The notes under the pieces: model-generated
Seen by the model: only the letters and a program-made list of their open reading frames with translations
Told to the model about the DNA's origin: nothing
Databases searched by the model: none
In this document: piece by piece, positions 50,295-58,194 of the stretch
Layout of the letters: each line of letters starts with the position of its first letter
How positions within the stretch are numbered: the stretch's first letter is position 1
Assembly (NCBI RefSeq): GCF_014650595.1
Contig: NZ_BMVG01000010.1
Coordinates: 124,001-188,000, forward strand
Direction: 5' to 3'
DNA from: Streptomyces alanosinicus
GTDB lineage: Bacteria > Actinomycetota > Actinomycetes > Streptomycetales > Streptomycetaceae
Length of the DNA: 64,000 nt
Position numbers and translations under genes: made by a program

Positions 50295-50409
50295 CCACCC
50301 ACGCCGAGGGTGGTCCACGGCCTGCTGATCATGCGCGCGAGACCCGCAAGGTCGCGGCCGCTCCGGCGACGCCCGCCCCGCAGCCCGCCTGACGCCATCG
50401 ATCCAAGGC

Positions 50410-50430
50410 GGCCCGGCCTCCGGCCGGGCC
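50410..50430. terminator. Hairpin, probable hbpS terminator
   Basis: GGCCCGGCC (50410-50418), loop TCC, and GGCCGGGCC (50422-50430) form a perfect 9-bp stem 36 bases beyond the hbpS stop on the minus strand. Confidence 0.7.
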
Positions 50431-50466
50431 TGTCCCGCGGTCAAGGCGAACGGGGGGAGAACCCGC

Positions 50467-51051
50467 TCACTGATCACGACCCGACACGTGTCCCAGTGCC
50501 GCCGCACCCGCCTGCGCGTACCGCTCGTCCAGATCACCGGACGGGGCACCCGCGACCCCGATGCCCGCGACCGGCGCACCCTGGGCGGTCACCGGCGCGC
50601 CGCCCGCGAGGAACAGCGTGCCCGGGATGTCCTTGAGGGTCGGCGCCTGCTCCAGCCGCTTGGCCAGCTCCGAGGTCGGCGCGTTCCAGGACACGGCGGT
50701 GAACGCCTTGCGCTCCGCGGACTCGTACGACTGCGGGCCCGCCCCGTCCCCGCGCAGGGTGACCAGCGCGTTGCCGTCGCGGTCGACGACGGCCACGGAG
50801 ACCTGCCGGCCGTCCTTCTCGGCCGCGTCCACGGCGGCCTGCGCCGCCTTCGTCGCCGCGTCCAGGGTGAGATGCGTGCTCTGGGTGAGGTTGCCGCTCC
50901 GGGCCGCCACCGGGGCGGCGGCGGGCGCGCTGCCCGTGGAGTCGGCGGCGTTGGCGGCGACCGTCCCGACGACTCCCGCGCCGACGAGGGCCAGGGCGGC
51001 ACCGCCGACGAGGACACGGACACGGCGGGCGGGATTCTTGCGGCTGGTCAT
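50467..51051 (-). CDS. hbpS: Extracellular haem-binding protein HbpS (GlcG/HbpS family)
   Basis: A 194-residue exported GlcG/HbpS-family protein. A signal peptide (RRVRVLVGGAALALVGAGVVGTVAANA) precedes the compact domain with LTLDAATKAAQAAVDAAEKDGRQVSVAVVDRDGNALVTLRGDGAG, KAFTAVSWNAPTSELAKRL and the glycine-rich loop LFLAGGAPVTAQGAPVAGIGVAGAPS. In S. reticuli HbpS binds haem and senses redox/iron stress at the cell surface, modulating the kinase SenS. Here the gene is divergent from senS and next to furA-katG, the same gene set. GGAAGG lies 9 bases upstream of ATG 51051. The assignment rests on family pattern and context. Confidence 0.92.
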   Translation of the reverse strand: MTSRKNPARRVRVLVGGAALALVGAGVVGTVAANAADSTGSAPAAAPVAARSGNLTQSTHLTLDAATKAAQAAVDAAEKDGRQVSVAVVDRDGNALVTLRGDGAGPQSYESAERKAFTAVSWNAPTSELAKRLEQAPTLKDIPGTLFLAGGAPVTAQGAPVAGIGVAGAPSGDLDERYAQAGAAALGHVSGRDQ

Positions 51052-51084
51052 GACGAGGAACCTTCCTGGTGCGGATGAGTCGGG

Positions 51085-51120
51085 CCGAAGTCGCTTCCGA
51101 AGTCGTTTCCGAAGTCGCTT
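51085..51120. promoter_or_regulatory. Three 12-bp tandem repeats between hbpS and senS
   Basis: CCGAAGTCGCTT (51085-51096), CCGAAGTCGTTT (51097-51108) and CCGAAGTCGCTT (51109-51120) are contiguous, with one mismatch in the middle copy. They start 33 bases upstream of the hbpS ATG, a position suitable for SenR or FurA binding; the regulator is not established. Confidence 0.6.
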
Positions 51121-51178
51121 CCGCCATCGATCCTGGGCCCGGATCCGCCCGCTTCCCGTCGCCGGACCGGTTGCCCTG

Positions 51179-51202
51179 GGGGTCATCCGATCGGATGACC
51201 CC
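51179..51202. promoter_or_regulatory. Perfect 24-bp palindrome upstream of senS
   Basis: GGGGTCATCCGA (51179-51190) is followed directly by its exact complement at 51191-51202. It lies 72 bases before the senS start and 128 bases from hbpS. A NarL-type regulator such as SenR is the obvious candidate binder. Confidence 0.7.
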
Positions 51203-51273
51203 GGGTGTCTCGGGCCGGGGAACAATGGAGGGTGTTTGCCCAGTTCAGCGCGGCTGCCAGGGAGGTGTCAGCG

Positions 51274-52461
51274 GTGCCCGCACCCGAGCGCGAGGACACC
51301 CGCGCCCTCACCGTCGTCATGCACACGGCGTTCTTCGTGCTGCTCTCCGCGTCCCTCGCCCGCTATCTGGCCCGGCACGCCGGCGGGCCGCACACCCCCT
51401 GGATCATCGCCCTCACCGCGCTGCTCGCCGTGCTCTACGTCCTCGGTCCCGCGGTCGGCACCCGGCCCGGCCCACGCCGGCTGACCTGGCTCGGTCTCGT
51501 CGTCGCGGCCTGGGCACTGCTCGTCGTCCTGGCCCCGAGCTTCGCCTGGTGCGCGGTCCCGCTGTTCTACACAGGCCTGCGCACCCTCCCGCCGCGCGCC
51601 GCGATCGCGCTGGTGGCGCTGCTGACGGCGCTCGCCGTGGCCGCCCAGCTCGGTCTCGCCGGCTGGCCCGACCCCAATGTGCTGGTCGCACCGCCGGCCG
51701 TCGCCGCCGTCGCCACCACGGTGTTCGTCGTCATGCAGCGCCAGGCGGCCCGCCGGGACGCCCTGATCGACGATCTGGTGCGCACCCGGCGCGACCTCGC
51801 CGCCACCGAGCGCCGCGAGGGCACCCTCGCCGAACGCGAACGGCTCGCCCGGGAGATCCACGACACCCTCGCCCAGGGCCTGTCCAGCCAGCGGATGCTG
51901 CTCCAGGCCGCGGACCGGCTGTGGGACACCGCTCCCGGCACCGCACGCGACCATGTCCGCAGCGCCGCCGCGATCGCCGAGCGCAGCCTCGCCGAGGCCC
52001 GCCGTTTCGTCCACGATCTGACCCCGGCCGACCTCGCGGAGGGCGGTGGCCTGCTCCAGGCCCTGCGCGCCGTCGCCGAGCGCGAGACCACCCCCACGCT
52101 CACCGTCCGCGTCCACACCGAGGGCACTCCGCCCGATCCGCTGCCCGCACCCGTGGAGTCGGCCCTGCTGCGCATCGCGCAGGGCGCCCTCGCCAACGTC
52201 CGCGAGCACGCCGCCGCCACGACCGCCATCCTCACCCTGACCTGCCTGGACGACCAGATCGTGCTGGACGTCACGGACGACGGTCGGGGCTTCGACCCCC
52301 GCACACCGGCCGCCCCCGAGGCCCCCGCGGGCGCCTCGCGCGGCCACGGTCTGCCCGCCATCCGCGCCCGACTGCGCCAGCTGGGCGGCACCCTCACCGT
52401 CGAGTCGGCACCGGGCGAGGGCACCGCCCTGTCGGCGGCGATCCCCCTGGAGCCCCAATGA
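51274..52461 (+). CDS. senS: Sensor histidine kinase SenS
   Basis: A 395-residue NarL/NreB-class membrane histidine kinase. Four to five membrane segments (TVVMHTAFFVLLSASLARYL, WIIALTALLAVLYVLGPAV, LGLVVAAWALLVVLAPSFAW, AAIALVALLTALAVAAQL, VAAVATTVFVVMQ) span residues 15-160 with little periplasmic sequence. The HisKA_3 motif LAREIHDTLAQGL places the phosphorylated His at 196. The HATPase_c part has NVREHAAA, DDGRGFDPR and GHGLPAIRARL. GTG 51274 follows AGGGAGG by 8 bases. Divergence from hbpS and coupling to senR (ATGA overlap) identify it as SenS, the redox/haem sensor. Confidence 0.93.
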   Translation: MPAPEREDTRALTVVMHTAFFVLLSASLARYLARHAGGPHTPWIIALTALLAVLYVLGPAVGTRPGPRRLTWLGLVVAAWALLVVLAPSFAWCAVPLFYTGLRTLPPRAAIALVALLTALAVAAQLGLAGWPDPNVLVAPPAVAAVATTVFVVMQRQAARRDALIDDLVRTRRDLAATERREGTLAERERLAREIHDTLAQGLSSQRMLLQAADRLWDTAPGTARDHVRSAAAIAERSLAEARRFVHDLTPADLAEGGGLLQALRAVAERETTPTLTVRVHTEGTPPDPLPAPVESALLRIAQGALANVREHAAATTAILTLTCLDDQIVLDVTDDGRGFDPRTPAAPEAPAGASRGHGLPAIRARLRQLGGTLTVESAPGEGTALSAAIPLEPQ

Positions 52462-53111
52462 CCCATCCGCCCGGGCCGCCCGGCCGCAGCCCGATCCGCA
52501 TCCTCGTCTGCGACGACCACGCCGTCGTACGCGCCGGCCTGCTCGCCCTGCTGCACAGCGCGCCCGGCATCGAGGTCGTCGGCGAGGCCGGCAGCGGTGA
52601 GGAGGCCCTCGCGCTGGCCCGCAGGACCGCCCCGGACGTCGTCCTGATGGATCTCCAGCTGGGCGCCGGAATCGACGGCGTGGAGACCACCCGTCGGCTG
52701 CGCTCCCTCGAACCCGCCCCCCATGTGCTGGTCCTGACCACCTACGACACCGACGCCGACGTCACCCGGGCCGTCGAGGCCGGTGCCACCGGCTACCTCC
52801 TGAAGGCGGAACGCGCCGAGGACCTCTTCACCGCGATCCACGCCGCCGCCCAGGGCCGCCCGGCGCTCTCCCCGCCGGTCGCCGACCGCGTCATGTCCCG
52901 CCTGCGCAACCCGCGCCCCACCCTCACCCCACGCGAACGCGACATCCTCGCCCACCTCGCCCAGGGCCTGCCCAACCACGCCATCGCCCGCGCCCTCTAC
53001 ATCAGCGAGGCCACGGTCAAGACCCATCTGCGCCGCATCTACGACAAACTCGGCGTGGACACCCGAGCCGGCGCGGTAGCCGTGGCAAAGGAACAACGCC
53101 TGCTGCCCTGA
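52458..53111 (+). CDS. senR: NarL-family response regulator SenR
   Basis: A 217-residue response regulator. The receiver domain has the acidic pair CDDHAVVRAG, phosphoacceptor Asp65 in VVLMDLQLG, switch Thr in VLVLTTYDTD and Lys in YLLKAERAEDL. A LuxR-type HTH follows: LTPRERDILAHLAQGLPNHAIARALYISEATVKTHLRRIYDKLGVDTRAGAVAVA. The start codon overlaps the senS stop by four bases. In S. reticuli SenR activates furS-cpeB, hbpS and its own operon. A short palindrome (TGCCC, TGA, GGGCA) encloses the stop codon. Confidence 0.95.
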   Translation: MTHPPGPPGRSPIRILVCDDHAVVRAGLLALLHSAPGIEVVGEAGSGEEALALARRTAPDVVLMDLQLGAGIDGVETTRRLRSLEPAPHVLVLTTYDTDADVTRAVEAGATGYLLKAERAEDLFTAIHAAAQGRPALSPPVADRVMSRLRNPRPTLTPRERDILAHLAQGLPNHAIARALYISEATVKTHLRRIYDKLGVDTRAGAVAVAKEQRLLP

Positions 53112-53143
53112 GGGCATGCGCACCTGCCGCGCGCCGCCGGCTG

Positions 53144-53205
53144 CCCAGGGGCGCGGGGAACCCGCGACCCGCCACAACGCACCCGCGGCCGTACGACGAC
53201 CGCAA
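53144..53205. repeat. Dispersed Streptomyces intergenic repeat
   Basis: The block CCCAGGGGCGCGGGGAACC, then CGACC, GCCACAACGCACCCGCGGCC, matches from memory a short intergenic repeat found in many copies in Streptomyces genomes. It contains a CGCGGG-GAA-CCCGCG hairpin (53152-53166). A partial copy (GCGCGACCGGCCACGACGCA) is at about 17179-17208 after pyc. Confidence 0.6.
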
Positions 53206-53234
53206 CCCCCTCGGCGCCGACGCGAACGCCCCCT

Positions 53235-54170
53235 TCACCGGCGCAGAACCTCGAACGCCTCCCGCCCCGCCGCCCCGATCGCCAGGTCGACATCCGGCGC
53301 AAGCCCCGCGCGGCGATCAGCCCGGGTCAGCGCGGCTACGGCCACCCGGTCGCCGGACTCCGCCTCCACCACGCCGATCTCGTGCCGCAGATGCAGAAAC
53401 GTGCCCGTCTTGCCGCTCCACCGCAGCGTGTCCGCCCGTAGTTCGCTCGCCAGCCGCTGGGTGAAGACCTGCAGCCCCATCAGCCGCCGCAGCTCCGCCG
53501 TGGCCGACGGAACGGAGATCTCGTCGCACCACACCCGCCGCAGCAGCTCGACGAGCGCAACGGCCGAGCCGGCGTTGGCGTACGCCGGGTCCAGGGTCTC
53601 GATGGTGTGCCGGCCCGTCCGTTCGTCGCGGAGGGCCAGTTCCAGCGCGAGCGAGAAGTCGTTGCCGGCGGCACCGGCGGCGCACTCGTACATGTGGTTC
53701 ATCCGGTGCCGCAGCCTGATCTCCCCGCACCCCCAGGCGCGCAACCGTGCGTCCACCACCGCCACCGGCACCAGACCGAGCAGGGTGTCCGCCGCCGCGT
53801 TGTCGCTCACCGACAGCATCAGCACCAGCAGATCGCCGACGGCCACGGTGGCCGGGTGCCGGAACGCCGCGAGCCCGGTGGGACCGACGCTGCTGCGCGC
53901 CGGGTCGACCGTCACAGGGGTCGCCGGGTCGAGGTCCCCGGCCGCGATCCGGTCCAGTACGACGAGGGCCAGCGGCACCTTCGCCACGGACGCGAGCGGC
54001 ATCAACTCCTCAACATCAAAGCCGAGTTGCTCGCCCGTGTCGAGATTCCGGGCGAGGAAGGAGCCACGCACGCCGAGGGCCGCCCAGTTTGCGGAGATCG
54101 CCTCGGCGACGTCCCGGAGCGCGCCGTCGTCCCCGACGTGGACCGGGCGGTGCGCCTGCGCCGCGCTCAT
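53235..54170 (-). CDS. blaB: BlaB-like serine-active-site regulator of beta-lactamase
   Basis: A 311-residue protein with class A beta-lactamase/PBP motifs but no signal peptide: Ser61-Val-Ala-Lys64, Ser122-Asp-Asn124 and SGKTGTF near residue 250. In S. cacaoi, BlaB is a cytoplasmic protein with an SVAK motif, encoded downstream of the LysR activator BlaA and needed for beta-lactamase induction. The same layout is present: the start overlaps the blaA stop (ATGA) and the beta-lactamase gene is divergent. Whether it hydrolyses or binds beta-lactams is unknown; lack of export argues against a lactamase role. Confidence 0.85.
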   Translation of the reverse strand: MSAAQAHRPVHVGDDGALRDVAEAISANWAALGVRGSFLARNLDTGEQLGFDVEELMPLASVAKVPLALVVLDRIAAGDLDPATPVTVDPARSSVGPTGLAAFRHPATVAVGDLLVLMLSVSDNAAADTLLGLVPVAVVDARLRAWGCGEIRLRHRMNHMYECAAGAAGNDFSLALELALRDERTGRHTIETLDPAYANAGSAVALVELLRRVWCDEISVPSATAELRRLMGLQVFTQRLASELRADTLRWSGKTGTFLHLRHEIGVVEAESGDRVAVAALTRADRRAGLAPDVDLAIGAAGREAFEVLRR

Positions 54171-55159
54171 CCGCGTGCCGCCAGCCGTGCCGCCGCATCC
54201 TCCGCGCCGGTCCCGGAGCGTGCCGCGGCCGGCCCACGGGCGGCTCCCACGGCCGACGCCAGCAGCGGTACCAGCCAGTGCGGCACCTCCGCGGAACCCG
54301 TCCGGTCCGGGGCGGCGCGCACGTCGTACCCCCGGTGCAGTGACCGGTCGCCCAGGGGCGCCCATCGCGCCCCGTGCTGCCGGGCGAACGGCTCGGCGCA
54401 CAGCAGCAGGGCCCGCCCGGCCAGCGTCTCGGCCAGTGCGCCGGCCGCCGACCCGGCCGGCCGGAACCGGGCCGGGGGCAGCCCGGCCCGGGCCGCCGCA
54501 CGCTCCAGCCGGTCCTCATGAGCGGGCACCTGATCCTCCGGCAGCGTCAGCACCGGCAGTACGGCGGCGGACCCGGCGCCGCGGCCGCGACGGGGCCGCA
54601 GGTCCTCGAACCGGACCGCGCGCCGTGCGCCGGCGAGCACCAAAGCCCGCTGCCCGTCCGCCGCCTCCGGCTCCGCCGCGGACGCCAGGCCCAGCGGCAC
54701 CCGATACGCGCCCCGCTCCGCGGGAACCCGCACCAGGGCGTAGGCGAGCGAGCCGTCGGCCAGCCCGGAATCCCTGTCCAGGGGCGGCAGTTCACACATG
54801 CCGAGGGTGATCCCGTGCTCGGCGGCGGCGCGGATCGCGCGGGCCAGTGCCGCCGGGGCGCAGTGCGCGGGCACGCCGACGGTCCGCGTCCGCGTCCGCC
54901 CGTCCGCACCGGCGGCCTGCCGCAGCCGCTGCGCCCGGTCCAGTACGTCGCGCGCGTACGGAAGCAGCAGCACCCCCAGCTCCGTGGTCGTGATCTGCCG
55001 CCGCGAACGGTCGAACAACAGGCCGCCGAAATGCTCCTCCAGAGTCTTGACGCGGCGGCTGAGCAGCGGCTGGGCGATGCCGAGCCGGTCGGCGGCCCGG
55101 GAGAAGCTCGTCTCGTCGGCCGTCGCGACGTACGCCTCCAGATGCGCGAGCAGATCCAT
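54167..55159 (-). CDS. blaA: LysR-type regulator BlaA
   Basis: A 330-residue LysR-family activator. The winged HTH is at residues 1-60 (LEAYVATADETSFSRAADRLGIAQPLLSRRVKTLEEHFGGLLFDRSRR). The ligand-binding part is Ala-rich, with ALARAIRAAAEHGITLGMCELP and a divergent C-terminus. It is transcribed away from blaL across a 129-base gap containing a palindrome, and its last four bases overlap blaB. This is the S. cacaoi blaA-blaB arrangement, in which BlaA activates blaL and its own operon on exposure to beta-lactams. Confidence 0.9.
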   Translation of the reverse strand: MDLLAHLEAYVATADETSFSRAADRLGIAQPLLSRRVKTLEEHFGGLLFDRSRRQITTTELGVLLLPYARDVLDRAQRLRQAAGADGRTRTRTVGVPAHCAPAALARAIRAAAEHGITLGMCELPPLDRDSGLADGSLAYALVRVPAERGAYRVPLGLASAAEPEAADGQRALVLAGARRAVRFEDLRPRRGRGAGSAAVLPVLTLPEDQVPAHEDRLERAAARAGLPPARFRPAGSAAGALAETLAGRALLLCAEPFARQHGARWAPLGDRSLHRGYDVRAAPDRTGSAEVPHWLVPLLASAVGAARGPAAARSGTGAEDAAARLAARG

Positions 55160-55186
55160 CCCGCACTCATATCAATAAGGCATGGG

Positions 55187-55211
55187 ATGTTCAAAGTTCC
55201 CTCTTGGACAT
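55187..55211. promoter_or_regulatory. BlaA operator candidate between blaA and blaL
   Basis: ATGTTCAA (55187-55194) and TTGGACAT (55204-55211) are inverted repeats with one mismatch, separated by 9 bases, and include LysR-type T-N11-A spacing. They lie 28 bases from blaA and 78 from blaL. Confidence 0.6.
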
Positions 55212-55288
55212 GAATGGCGCCGGGGTGCTTCGCTGTCCAGGCCGAAGATCCACATGCCACGCATCGAAACGACCGGAGGACTGTGCCC

Positions 55289-56215
55289 ATGACCCGCCCC
55301 CCTCACCCCACTTCTCCGGCCCGGCGCGGACTGCTCAGGGCGGGCCTCGCCACCACCGCGGCCGTCGCGGCCGGCACGCTCTCGGCGTCCACCGCGTCGG
55401 CGGCCTCGAAGGCCGAACAGCGGGGAGCCGAGACCGAGTTGGCCGCGCTGGAGCGGCGGCACGGCGCGCGGCTCGGCGTGTACGCGCGCAACGTCCGCAC
55501 CGGGCGGACCGTGTCCCACCGGGCGGGGGAGCGGTTCGCGATGTGTTCCACGTTCAAGGCGTTCGCCGCGGCGGCGATCCTGCGCGGCCACGGCGGCCGT
55601 ACACCTCTGGACACGGTGATCCACTACCCGCCGCACGACATCCTGCCCCACTCGCCGCGCACCGAGGAGCACGTGGCCACCGGCATGACGGTGGCGGACC
55701 TGTGCGCCGCGGCGATCCAGTACAGCGACAACGCGGCGGGCAATCTGCTGCTGCGCCAGATCGGCGGCCCCGCCGGACTGACCCGCTTCCTGCGCTCGCT
55801 CGGCGACGGCACGAGCCGGCTCGACCGGTGGGAGCCGGAGCTGAACACCGCGATCCCCGGCGACCCGCGCGACACCACGACTCCCGAGGCGCTCGGGCGT
55901 GGCTTCGCGCGGCTGACCCTGGGCCGCGCGCTCGCCCGCCCCGCCCGGGAACGGCTCGTCACCTGGCTGAAAGGCAACACCACCAGCGCCGCGCGGTTCG
56001 GCGCCGGACTGCCGCACGGCTGGGTACTGGCGGACAAGACCGGCACCGGTGACTACGGCACCGCCAACGACATCGGCGTGGCCTGGACGACGCGTGGGAC
56101 GCCGGTCCTGCTGACCGTGCTGTCGGCTCAGGCCGCCCAGGACGGGACGGCGGACGACGCGCTCGTCGCGGAGGCGGCCCGCATCGTGGCCCGCGTCCTG
56201 GCGCCGGGGGAGTGA
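55289..56215 (+). CDS. blaL: Secreted class A beta-lactamase
   Basis: A 308-residue exported class A beta-lactamase. A Tat-like signal (ARRGLLRAGLATTAAVAAGTLSASTASA) precedes the mature enzyme with nucleophile Ser87 in CSTFK (Lys90), SDN at 146-148, Glu182 in the omega-loop EPELN and KTG at 250-252. All catalytic residues are intact, so it should hydrolyse penicillins and perhaps early cephalosporins. CGGAGGA is about 8 bases upstream of ATG 55289. It is divergent from the blaA-blaB regulatory operon, so inducible expression is expected. Confidence 0.95.
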   Translation: MTRPPHPTSPARRGLLRAGLATTAAVAAGTLSASTASAASKAEQRGAETELAALERRHGARLGVYARNVRTGRTVSHRAGERFAMCSTFKAFAAAAILRGHGGRTPLDTVIHYPPHDILPHSPRTEEHVATGMTVADLCAAAIQYSDNAAGNLLLRQIGGPAGLTRFLRSLGDGTSRLDRWEPELNTAIPGDPRDTTTPEALGRGFARLTLGRALARPARERLVTWLKGNTTSAARFGAGLPHGWVLADKTGTGDYGTANDIGVAWTTRGTPVLLTVLSAQAAQDGTADDALVAEAARIVARVLAPGE

Positions 56216-56265
56216 ACACCTCCCGCGCTATTCACTGTTCTGAATGAGAATCATGTACGCGAGCA

Positions 56266-56294
56266 TTGACGTGCCCATGTCGGCTCTCTACGGT
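56266..56294 (+). promoter_or_regulatory. Promoter of the pectate lyase pseudogene
   Basis: TTGACG (56266-56271) and TACGGT (56289-56294) with 17-base spacing form a good vegetative promoter 68 bases before the ATG. It appears intact although the gene is broken. Confidence 0.6.
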
Positions 56295-56308
56295 CGGTTG
56301 GCAATCAG

Positions 56309-56328
56309 GAGGGAAAGCGCTTTCCCTC
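56309..56328. promoter_or_regulatory. Perfect 20-bp LacI-family operator
   Basis: GAGGGAAAGC followed directly by its exact complement gives a 20-bp palindrome with the central AAAGCGCTTT characteristic of LacI/CcpA-type operators. It lies about 10 bases after the predicted transcription start, ideal for repression. Confidence 0.85.
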
Positions 56329-56361
56329 TGCTGTCACCATGCCACGACTGGAGACAAGCCC

Positions 56362-57321
56362 ATGCACCTGAGATCAGCCATCGCATGCGCCGGTCTGCTC
56401 GCCGGCACGCTCTGCGCGCTGTCCGGCACCTCGGCACAGGCCGCCGCGGCCACCGTGCTGTACGTGTCACCGAGCGGCAGCGACAGCGCGCCCGCACCAC
56501 CCTCTCCGCCTACCCCGGCGAGAGCCCGGTCCTGAACTTCTCCGGCCAGAGCGAGAGTTCGTCGAACCGGGGGATCCAGCTCAACGCGGACTACTGGCAC
56601 CTGTACGGCCTCACCGTCGAGCACGCCGCGGACAACGGCATCTATGTCGCAGGCAGCAACAACGTCATCGAGCGGGTGGTGACGGCGTACAACCGGGACA
56701 CCGGACTGCAGCTCGGCCGGATCTCCTCCGGCGCACCGAGCAGCCAGTGGCCCTCGAACAACCTGGTCGTCAGCTCGGAGTCGCACGACACCAAGGACTC
56801 CACCGGCGAGAACGCCGACGGGTTCGCCTCGAAGCTCACCACGGGCACCGGGAACGTCTTCCGCTACGACGTCTCCCACAACAACATCGACGACGGCTGG
56901 GACCTCTACACCAAGACCGACACGGGCGCCATCGGACCGGTGGCCATCGAGTACGCGCTGTCGTACGGCAACGGGACGCTGAGCGACGGCACCCAGAACA
57001 AGAACGGCGACCGCAACGGCTACAAGCTCGGCGGCGACGACATCGCGGTCAATCACCTCGTGCGGCACGACATCGCCTACAGGAACGGCCATCACGGTTT
57101 CACCTACAACAGCAACCCCGGCACGATGGCCGTCTCCCACAACGTGAGCGTCGACAACACCGATCGCGACTTCGCCTTCGACAAGGGAACTTCGGTGTTC
57201 CGGCACCTGGACCGGCACCAACGGCTCCCGCTGCTCCGCGTACTCCGGGGCCCTCGGCTGGTCCTTCGCCTCGGACGGTCATCTCGTGGTGACCTTCGGC
57301 GGCAAGGTCGTGACGCCGTAA
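56362..57321 (+). pseudogene. Pectate lyase (PL9-type beta-helix) with two internal deletions
   Basis: The N-terminus is a complete signal peptide and start of the mature protein (HLRSAIACAGLLAGTLCALSGTSAQAAAATVLYVSPSGSDSA). The frame then shifts, and the text resumes at ARTTLSAYPGESPVLNFSGQ in another frame, so about 45 codons are missing. The beta-helix runs intact to FAFDKGTSVFR, then shifts back to the first frame at GTWTGTNGSRCSAYSGALGWSFASDGHLVVTFGG and ends at TAA 57319-57321, with another piece lost. Homologues are about 400 residues. Promoter and operator are preserved. The gene is very probably inactive. Confidence 0.88.
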
Positions 57322-57426
57322 GGGCGGCATGGCCGGCGCACGACACCCTTCGGGCGGGACACCACGCACGGTGGCGTCCCGCCCGAAGCCGCTTCCGCAC
57401 TGTCTCAGGGGGGCGCGGTCACCCGG

Positions 57427-57816
57427 TTACAACGGCCATCCGCCGTAGGGGACGGTGATCAGTTCCAGGGCATGGCCCGCCGGGTCCAGGAAGTACACGC
57501 CGCGGCCACCGTCGTTGTGGTTGATCGTGCCGGGCTGTGTCTGGTGCGGGTCGGCCCAGTGCTGCATGCCGCGCTCGACGATCCGGCGGTACGCGCCGTC
57601 GAACTCCTCCTCGGAGACCAGGAACGCGTAGTGCTGTGGCGTGATCCGGTCCTCGGGGGCGGTGGCGTAGTCCAGCGTGATTCCGTTACTGAGGGTGACC
57701 GCGACGAACGGGCCCCACTCCTTGGCGGGCTCAAGACCGAGCAGTTCGGTGAAGAAGTCCGCGGACTCCCGGTTGTTCCGGGCGTGGACGATGGTGTGGT
57801 TCAACTCGACTGACAA
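57427..57816 (-). CDS. VOC (glyoxalase/bleomycin-resistance) superfamily protein
   Basis: A 129-residue VOC-fold protein. The first module starts ELNHTIVHARNNRESADFFTELLGLEP and the second has RGVYFLDPAGHALELITVPYGG; metal-binding candidates are His in LNHTIV, His in TPQHYAFLV and Glu in LELITV. It may be a lyase, dioxygenase or small-molecule-binding protein. TTG 57816 is the start: AGGAGG lies 5 bases upstream and it is the only start codon that includes the first strand. It is single, flanked by the lyase pseudogene and a small divergent gene. Confidence 0.88.
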   Translation of the reverse strand: MSVELNHTIVHARNNRESADFFTELLGLEPAKEWGPFVAVTLSNGITLDYATAPEDRITPQHYAFLVSEEEFDGAYRRIVERGMQHWADPHQTQPGTINHNDGGRGVYFLDPAGHALELITVPYGGWPL

Positions 57817-58006
57817 GGAATCCTCCTGTCATGTCCCGGCACCTCCATGCCTCACCCAGCCGGTGACCGGCACGCGATGCCACTGTCGATCTTAGCCGGA
57901 CGGACGAGTTTCCCAGTACCGCAAGTAACATGATCACCTTGGGCTCTGGGTGTACCAGTCAGTCAACTAGGCGCTGTCCCAGGACGCGCCCGGCCCGGAG
58001 ATCACC

Positions 58007-58189
58007 ATGTCTTCTCTCACCGACGCGTTGGAAAACGCGCGCCTCACCTATGACCAGCACATGCGGACGTGCCGTCAGTGCCATGCCGACGGCGCGGCCT
58101 GTGCCGTCGCCAAGCATCTCCTGCGGATCTACAACAACGCCCGCAGGGAGCACCTGCGGTCGGGAGGACAGCACGCGACGACGGACTGA
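58007..58189 (+). CDS. Small cysteine-containing protein (60 aa)
   Basis: A 60-residue soluble protein with a helical N-terminus (SSLTDALENARLTYDQHMRTC) and HMRTCRQCHADGAACAVAKHL, giving a C-x2-C-x6-C plus His arrangement that could bind zinc, then a basic helix (RIYNNARREHLRS). GGAG is 7 bases upstream of ATG. Such small Cys proteins occur in many streptomycetes; I do not recognise a named family. The opposite-strand M15-like gene ends 5 bases beyond its stop. Confidence 0.7.
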   Translation: MSSLTDALENARLTYDQHMRTCRQCHADGAACAVAKHLLRIYNNARREHLRSGGQHATTD

Positions 58190-58194
58190 CCGGC

